Shown: positions 4,492 through 7,529 of the stretch, in pieces | Layout of the letters: the number at the start of each line of letters is the position of its first letter | Numbering within the stretch: position 1 is the stretch's first letter | The notes under the pieces: model-generated | What the model saw: the letters and a program-made list of their open reading frames with translations, nothing else | Databases searched by the model: none | What the model was told of the DNA's origin: nothing | Position numbers and translations under genes: made by a program | Source of the DNA: Syntrophobacter sp. DG_60 | GTDB taxonomy: Bacteria; Desulfobacterota; Desulfofervidia; Desulfofervidales; DG-60 | Reading direction: 5' to 3' | Length of the DNA: 7,529 nucleotides | NCBI GenBank assembly: GCA_001304365.1 | Contig: LJNA01000072.1 | Coordinates: forward strand, 1-7,529

Positions 4492-4830
4492 ATGGGTAAG
4501 ACGATTTCTTTATTATTGGCGTTTTTGCTCAGTGTAACCTTAACTTTAGGGGCAATGAGTTGCAAGAAAAAGGAAGAGGCTCCACCAACTAAAGCCCCAG
4601 TAGTAGAAGAGAAGGTTGCTCCCGTGGAAGAAGCCCCTGCAGAAGAAAAAGCTGCTCCTGCAGAAAAAGCTCCTGCAGAAGAGGCCCCTGTGCCCGAAAA
4701 GGGTGTCCCTGCGGAGGAAGCCCCTGAAAAAGGTGAACCTGCTCCTCAAGAAAAAGTTCCTAGCGGAGAGACTCCTTCAGAAACAGTGCCAGAAGCGGAG
4801 GGAAAGTTTATCCCTATGGAGGGCTGTTAA
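4492..4830 (+). CDS. Pro/Ala/Glu-rich probable lipoprotein
   Basis: The 112-residue product begins with a hydrophobic signal (residues 4-21) ending in GAMSC, with Cys24 a possible lipidation site; the box is atypical because Ala-Met-Ser precedes Cys. The mature part is low complexity: repeated EEAPAEEKAAPAEKAPAEEAP-like units (about residues 45-85), rich in Pro, Ala, Glu and Lys, expected to be extended and unstructured, like a spacer. It ends FIPMEGC with a C-terminal Cys. The start is firm: AAGGAGG (4478-4484) lies seven bases upstream of ATG. Acidic Pro-rich lipoproteins of this sort often span the periplasm or sit on the surface, but no specific function can be assigned. It follows the decayed exported-protein gene closely and may share its transcript. 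Confidence 0.8.
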   Translation: MGKTISLLLAFLLSVTLTLGAMSCKKKEEAPPTKAPVVEEKVAPVEEAPAEEKAAPAEKAPAEEAPVPEKGVPAEEAPEKGEPAPQEKVPSGETPSETVPEAEGKFIPMEGC

Positions 4831-5175
4831 CTCAAGTGGCTGTAAACCAAAGAATGAGTAGAACCCAATTACTATAATTTTGATGTAACAATCTTCCCAT
4901 ACTCGGATGGAATTTTTCTAGCTTCTATGCTGTTTTCCCTCAAAAGATTTAAGGGTAAAAAATCAAAAAATTTAATAAAATAAAGGCCTTTTTTACTGTA
5001 GAGAAATCCAACGCCATTGTGAGAAGATACCAACAGTAGAGTTAGCTCATAGCTGATAGGTAAGACCAAAAACACTTATGGAACAGCAAGCGCAAACTTG
5101 ATAGAGTTGTTAATCTGTTGGTGTATCCTGCATCTTGTAGTCTGCGAGCCCGGTGCTAATATTTGAAATACTTAT
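4831..5175. other. Gap without a supported gene
   Basis: The only open stretches are short and lack starts with ribosome sites. AAAGGCCTTT followed by TTT at about 4983-4994 is a short palindrome with a T-run, but the stem is too short to call a terminator. I see no tRNA or other RNA gene. Confidence 0.4.
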
Positions 5176-5199
5176 TTAACTATGTTAAATAATAGTTAA
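5176..5199. promoter_or_regulatory. Perfect 8-bp palindrome abutting the activator start codon
   Basis: TTAACTAT (5176-5183) and ATAGTTAA (5192-5199) are perfect inverted repeats with an 8-nt centre. They end one base before ATG 5201, where a Shine-Dalgarno would be expected and is not seen. It could be an operator for autoregulation, or an RNA hairpin limiting translation. Confidence 0.4.
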
Positions 5200-5200
5200 G

Positions 5201-6526
5201 ATGCGGATTCTTTTGATTAAGAAAAATAAGAGAGAGCAATCTTACCTGCTCAAAAGATTAAAGAAAAAAGGTCACGAAATAGAGGCAATAGATAAGATAG
5301 AAGACGCAACAGGTAAGGCCAGTGAATTGAATTTTGACATTATAGTAACTGACCTAGAATTAATCCGGGATAGTCATTCTTTATTAAAGGCCATACATGA
5401 GCAGGTAAGCCCTCCTTATCTGATACTGGATAAAAAACCATTAAACTGGAGAGAGATTTACATATTAGAAACATCTTCCTTGGAAAAGGTAATTAAGTCG
5501 ATAGAGCACATTCAAATTAATGAATATACATCAATGCGGCGAGAAATAGAATATCTTCGCCACACACAACCACATATATATAATCTGGATTACGTTGTTG
5601 CTGAAAGTCCCCAAATGAAAGAGGCACTATCAGTAGTGAAAAAGATCTGCTCTTCCAATGTCACAGTGCTGATTACCGGAGAAACTGGAACAGGGAAGGA
5701 AGTCATTGCAAGCACTATTCATTTTAATAGCCCCCGGAAAAAGAGGGCCTTTGTTAAAGTCAATTGTGCCAGCCTGCAGGAAACACTTTTAGAGAGCGAG
5801 CTCTTTGGCCATGAAAAGGGGTCATTTACGGGTGCTTACAAAAGAAGGATTGGCCGCTTTGAACAAGCACACGGTGGTACTGTCTTTCTAGACGAAATAG
5901 GGGATATGAGCCTTTCCATTCAGGCAAAGGTCTTAAGGGTTATTGAAGAAAAGAGCTTTGAGCGTTTAGGAGGAAGCCAAACAATAAAGGTAGATGTCCG
6001 ACTCCTTGTAGCCACTAATAAGGATTTAAAGGAACTAATCAGAGCAGAACAGTTTCGAGAAGATTTGTATTATCGCATCAATGTTGCCCGTATATATTTG
6101 CCTCCATTGAGGGAACGTCCCGAGGATATCTTACCTTTGGCACACTTTTTTTTAAAGAGGTTTAATATTGAGTCAAATAAGCAAATAAAAGGCTTCTCTA
6201 CCAAAGCCATTAAGGTTCTCTTAGATTATCATTGGACAGGGAATGTGAGGGAGTTAGAAAATGTAATAGAAAGGGCAGTACTTATGACAGAAGGCACTAT
6301 TATAAATGCAGAGGACCTTTCCCTCGAATATGACCTTTTCCCTTCTATTATTAGGAAGCGTATTAAATTAAAAGAGGCAGAAAGGGAGTTAATTATCCAG
6401 GCTTTGGAGAAAAGTAATTGGGTGCAAAGGGACGCAGCCAAGCTTTTAGGCATCAGCAGGCGGGTTATTAGCTATAAAATAAAAAAATTTGGTATTAAAC
6501 ACTCAAGTTGGATCAAAAATAAATAA
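5201..6526 (+). CDS. NtrC-family sigma-54-dependent transcriptional activator with a degenerate receiver domain
   Basis: This 441-residue bacterial enhancer-binding protein remodels RNA polymerase-sigma-54 using ATP. The N-terminal ~105 residues match a response-regulator receiver, keeping VTDLEL with Asp51 at the phosphorylation site. The acidic pair that should follow the first strand is replaced (LLIKKNK, residues 4-10), and the conserved Thr and Lys are not evident. The AAA+ domain (about 130-370) is intact: Walker A GETGTGKE (160-167), the sigma-54-contacting loop GSFTGA (207-212), Walker B VFLDEI (228-233), then REDLYYRINV and GNVRELENVIERA. A Fis-type helix-turn-helix closes the protein (about 409-431, DAAKLLGISRRVISYKIKKFGI). 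No partner kinase or obvious sigma-54 promoter lies in the window. The start has a weak ribosome site next to a palindrome. Confidence 0.93.
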   Translation: MRILLIKKNKREQSYLLKRLKKKGHEIEAIDKIEDATGKASELNFDIIVTDLELIRDSHSLLKAIHEQVSPPYLILDKKPLNWREIYILETSSLEKVIKSIEHIQINEYTSMRREIEYLRHTQPHIYNLDYVVAESPQMKEALSVVKKICSSNVTVLITGETGTGKEVIASTIHFNSPRKKRAFVKVNCASLQETLLESELFGHEKGSFTGAYKRRIGRFEQAHGGTVFLDEIGDMSLSIQAKVLRVIEEKSFERLGGSQTIKVDVRLLVATNKDLKELIRAEQFREDLYYRINVARIYLPPLRERPEDILPLAHFFLKRFNIESNKQIKGFSTKAIKVLLDYHWTGNVRELENVIERAVLMTEGTIINAEDLSLEYDLFPSIIRKRIKLKEAERELIIQALEKSNWVQRDAAKLLGISRRVISYKIKKFGIKHSSWIKNK

Positions 6527-6574
6527 AAAATTAAATACCATAGATTGTGTTTAAGGCAAAAATTGAGTTTGTAG

Positions 6575-6600
6575 GGTTTATAGCCGTTACGGCCTTAACC
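6575..6600. repeat. Nested inverted repeat between convergent genes
   Basis: GCCGT and ACGGC (6583-6593) form a short tight dyad, flanked by GGTT (6575-6578) and AACC (6597-6600). It lies between the 3' ends of the activator gene and the minus-strand gene. No T-run follows on either strand, so a terminator role is uncertain. Confidence 0.35.
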
Positions 6601-6656
6601 TGTTAGCCAATTGTCCGGTTGCCTGTTTATTGCGTTGATTATGTTCACAGCGTTCT

Positions 6657-6751
6657 TTTAGTCCGTGGTCCCCGGTTCTTGGCCTTTTTTAGTCCATAGT
6701 GCTTACTCCCTATTCACCAGTCCCTAGTTTCGTGATCTGCGACCTTTAGTC
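6657..6751. repeat. Degenerate AGTCC repeats
   Basis: AGTC(C) recurs at 6660, 6691, 6719 and 6748, spaced 28-31 bp, in contexts TTTAGTCCGTGGTCC, TTTAGTCCATAGTGC, CCAGTCCCTAGT and TTTAGTC. The last two units overlap the end of the minus-strand gene, whose final residues are unusually basic. Confidence 0.4.
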
Positions 6752-7529
6752 TTTTGGGTTCTGGTGGGGTTATTTCGTTCTGTGTGTTTTACTTTCAGGC
6801 TTACATCACTATAGCTTGCATGGCCCTCTAGCATGATATACCACTTTCCTGACTCTGGGTCTGATATATCTACCTTCTCACTATTTCCATTAAGCCATGG
6901 CCTGTAGTCCCAGTTATTTATTGTAGCCTGGCTCCCATACCTTACATAGAGATCACAGTCACCGCTTCCTCCCCATATCTTTACCTCCAGGTGTTCAGTG
7001 CCAGAAGGCACCTCAATGAAGAAGTGGCTCTCACTTCCTTCGCTTCCAGATAGCCCTGTTATTTCTTGACCATTCTGTAGGCCAGTGACTTCAGGGTCTG
7101 GATCATCTGGTGGAGCAATTTCTTGTCCTGTCCCTGTTAAGGAGACAATTACAGTTGCTTCATCTGGGTCATTGCTAATTATAGTAAGCTCCCCGCCTAT
7201 TTGCTCTGGGGCTGAAGGGGCAAATCTTATGGTCACTTCAATGCTTTGGCCAGGGGCTACCTCTTGGGGGAAAGAGCAAGGTGAGATGACAATAAAGTCT
7301 TCATTATCTGAAAAGATGTCCTTAATGCTTAATGTTTTATCTCCCTGATTTTGGATGCTTAAAGCCCAATCGGAAAAACTTCCTATCTCTACTTCCCCAT
7401 AATCATGACTTGTCTCTGATAAGGCAATATCAGGCTCAGCAAGTGCAAATGGGGTGGTACTGGCATAGGCGGTTTGACTATAATTGCCAGCATGGTCATA
7501 AGAAAATGCACTATAATAGTAGGTGATGT
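6724..7529 (-). CDS. C-terminal part of a large exported multidomain protein (FN3-like, ASH-like, PPC domains)
   Basis: The frame is open to the right edge, so the N-terminal part lies outside the window; the GTG at 7236 is internal. Reading inward, the first residues (TYYYSAFSYDHAGNYS) match the last strands of a fibronectin type III domain. Next comes an ASH/HYDIN-like immunoglobulin domain (from about DIALSETSHDYGEVEIG to VSLTGTG), with the typical FAPSAPEQIGGELTIISNDP end. An acidic Pro-Asp linker (APPDDPDPEV) follows. The last domain is a PPC (bacterial pre-peptidase C-terminal) domain, with FFIEVPSGTEHLEVKIWGGSGDCDLYVRYG-type sequence and GKWYIMLEGHASYSDVSLKV. PPC domains sit at the ends of secreted peptidases and surface proteins. 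The final ~19 residues (ERNNPTRTQKTKGRRSRN) are a basic tail beyond the domain. The catalytic or binding part, if any, is not visible. Confidence 0.88.
   Translation of the reverse strand, partial: ITYYYSAFSYDHAGNYSQTAYASTTPFALAEPDIALSETSHDYGEVEIGSFSDWALSIQNQGDKTLSIKDIFSDNEDFIVISPCSFPQEVAPGQSIEVTIRFAPSAPEQIGGELTIISNDPDEATVIVSLTGTGQEIAPPDDPDPEVTGLQNGQEITGLSGSEGSESHFFIEVPSGTEHLEVKIWGGSGDCDLYVRYGSQATINNWDYRPWLNGNSEKVDISDPESGKWYIMLEGHASYSDVSLKVKHTERNNPTRTQKTKGRRSRN

Noticed and set aside
4546..4861. Open frames on both strands over the Pro/Ala/Glu-rich lipoprotein gene
   Set aside because: They are by-products of low-complexity codons; only the frame at 4492 has a strong ribosome site and a signal peptide.
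5118..5133. Possible sigma-54 promoter (TTGG...TGCA) upstream of the activator gene
   Set aside because: The GG and GC are separated by 8 bases, not the 10 required for a -24/-12 promoter.
7085..7526. Plus-strand open frames at the right edge
   Set aside because: They lie opposite the ASH-like/PPC protein gene, whose domains are clear on the minus strand.

Overview
The window is AT-rich and bacterial. The RemA (DUF370) protein is of the type common in Thermodesulfobacteriota/'deltaproteobacteria', and a sigma-54 activator, a CcdA/TlpA redox pair and PPC/ASH-type exported proteins fit a sulfate- or sulfur-metabolising member of that group. This placement is inference from protein flavour and base composition; no rRNA or other taxonomic marker is present. 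TGA is an ordinary stop here, since ccdA and tlpA both end with it.

Layout. (1) 1-1604 is a compact plus-strand operon: the C-terminal part of an unrecognised protein, then ccdA and tlpA, joined by ATGA overlaps. The first gene reaches a TGA at 233-235, but the same frame stays open to 376, where it overlaps the ccdA start. A SECIS-like hairpin lies just after the TGA, so this may be a selenocysteine codon. (2) 1561-2537 holds a small orphan open frame, a lone remA gene and two copies (A, B) of an intergenic repeat. (3) 2538-3453 holds a divergent pair: a zinc-ribbon protein on the minus strand with a good sigma-70-type promoter, and a secreted Met/Gln-rich small protein on the plus strand. 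(4) 3454-4830 holds the third repeat copy (C), a cold-shock gene, a MITE-like inverted-repeat element, a decayed gene for a small exported coiled-coil protein with tandem repeats, and a Pro/Ala/Glu-rich probable lipoprotein. (5) 4831-5200 is a gap with no gene I can support; its end carries a perfect 8-bp palindrome abutting the next start codon. (6) 5201-6526 is an NtrC-family sigma-54 activator whose receiver domain has lost key residues. (7) 6527-7529 holds degenerate AGTCC-type repeats and the C-terminal end of a large exported minus-strand protein (FN3-like edge, ASH-like domain, PPC domain) that runs off the window.

How the parts may work together. CcdA carries electrons across the membrane to the membrane-anchored thioredoxin TlpA, and the upstream protein, if it carries Cys-Sec, could be a partner. 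The rest is a run of small, mostly separately transcribed genes: RNA/DNA-binding regulators (RemA, Csp, the sigma-54 activator) mixed with small exported low-complexity proteins. Decayed sequence and dispersed repeats suggest a fast-changing region. The most unusual signals are the in-frame TGA with its hairpin, the three-copy intergenic repeat, and the pseudo-receiver activator.
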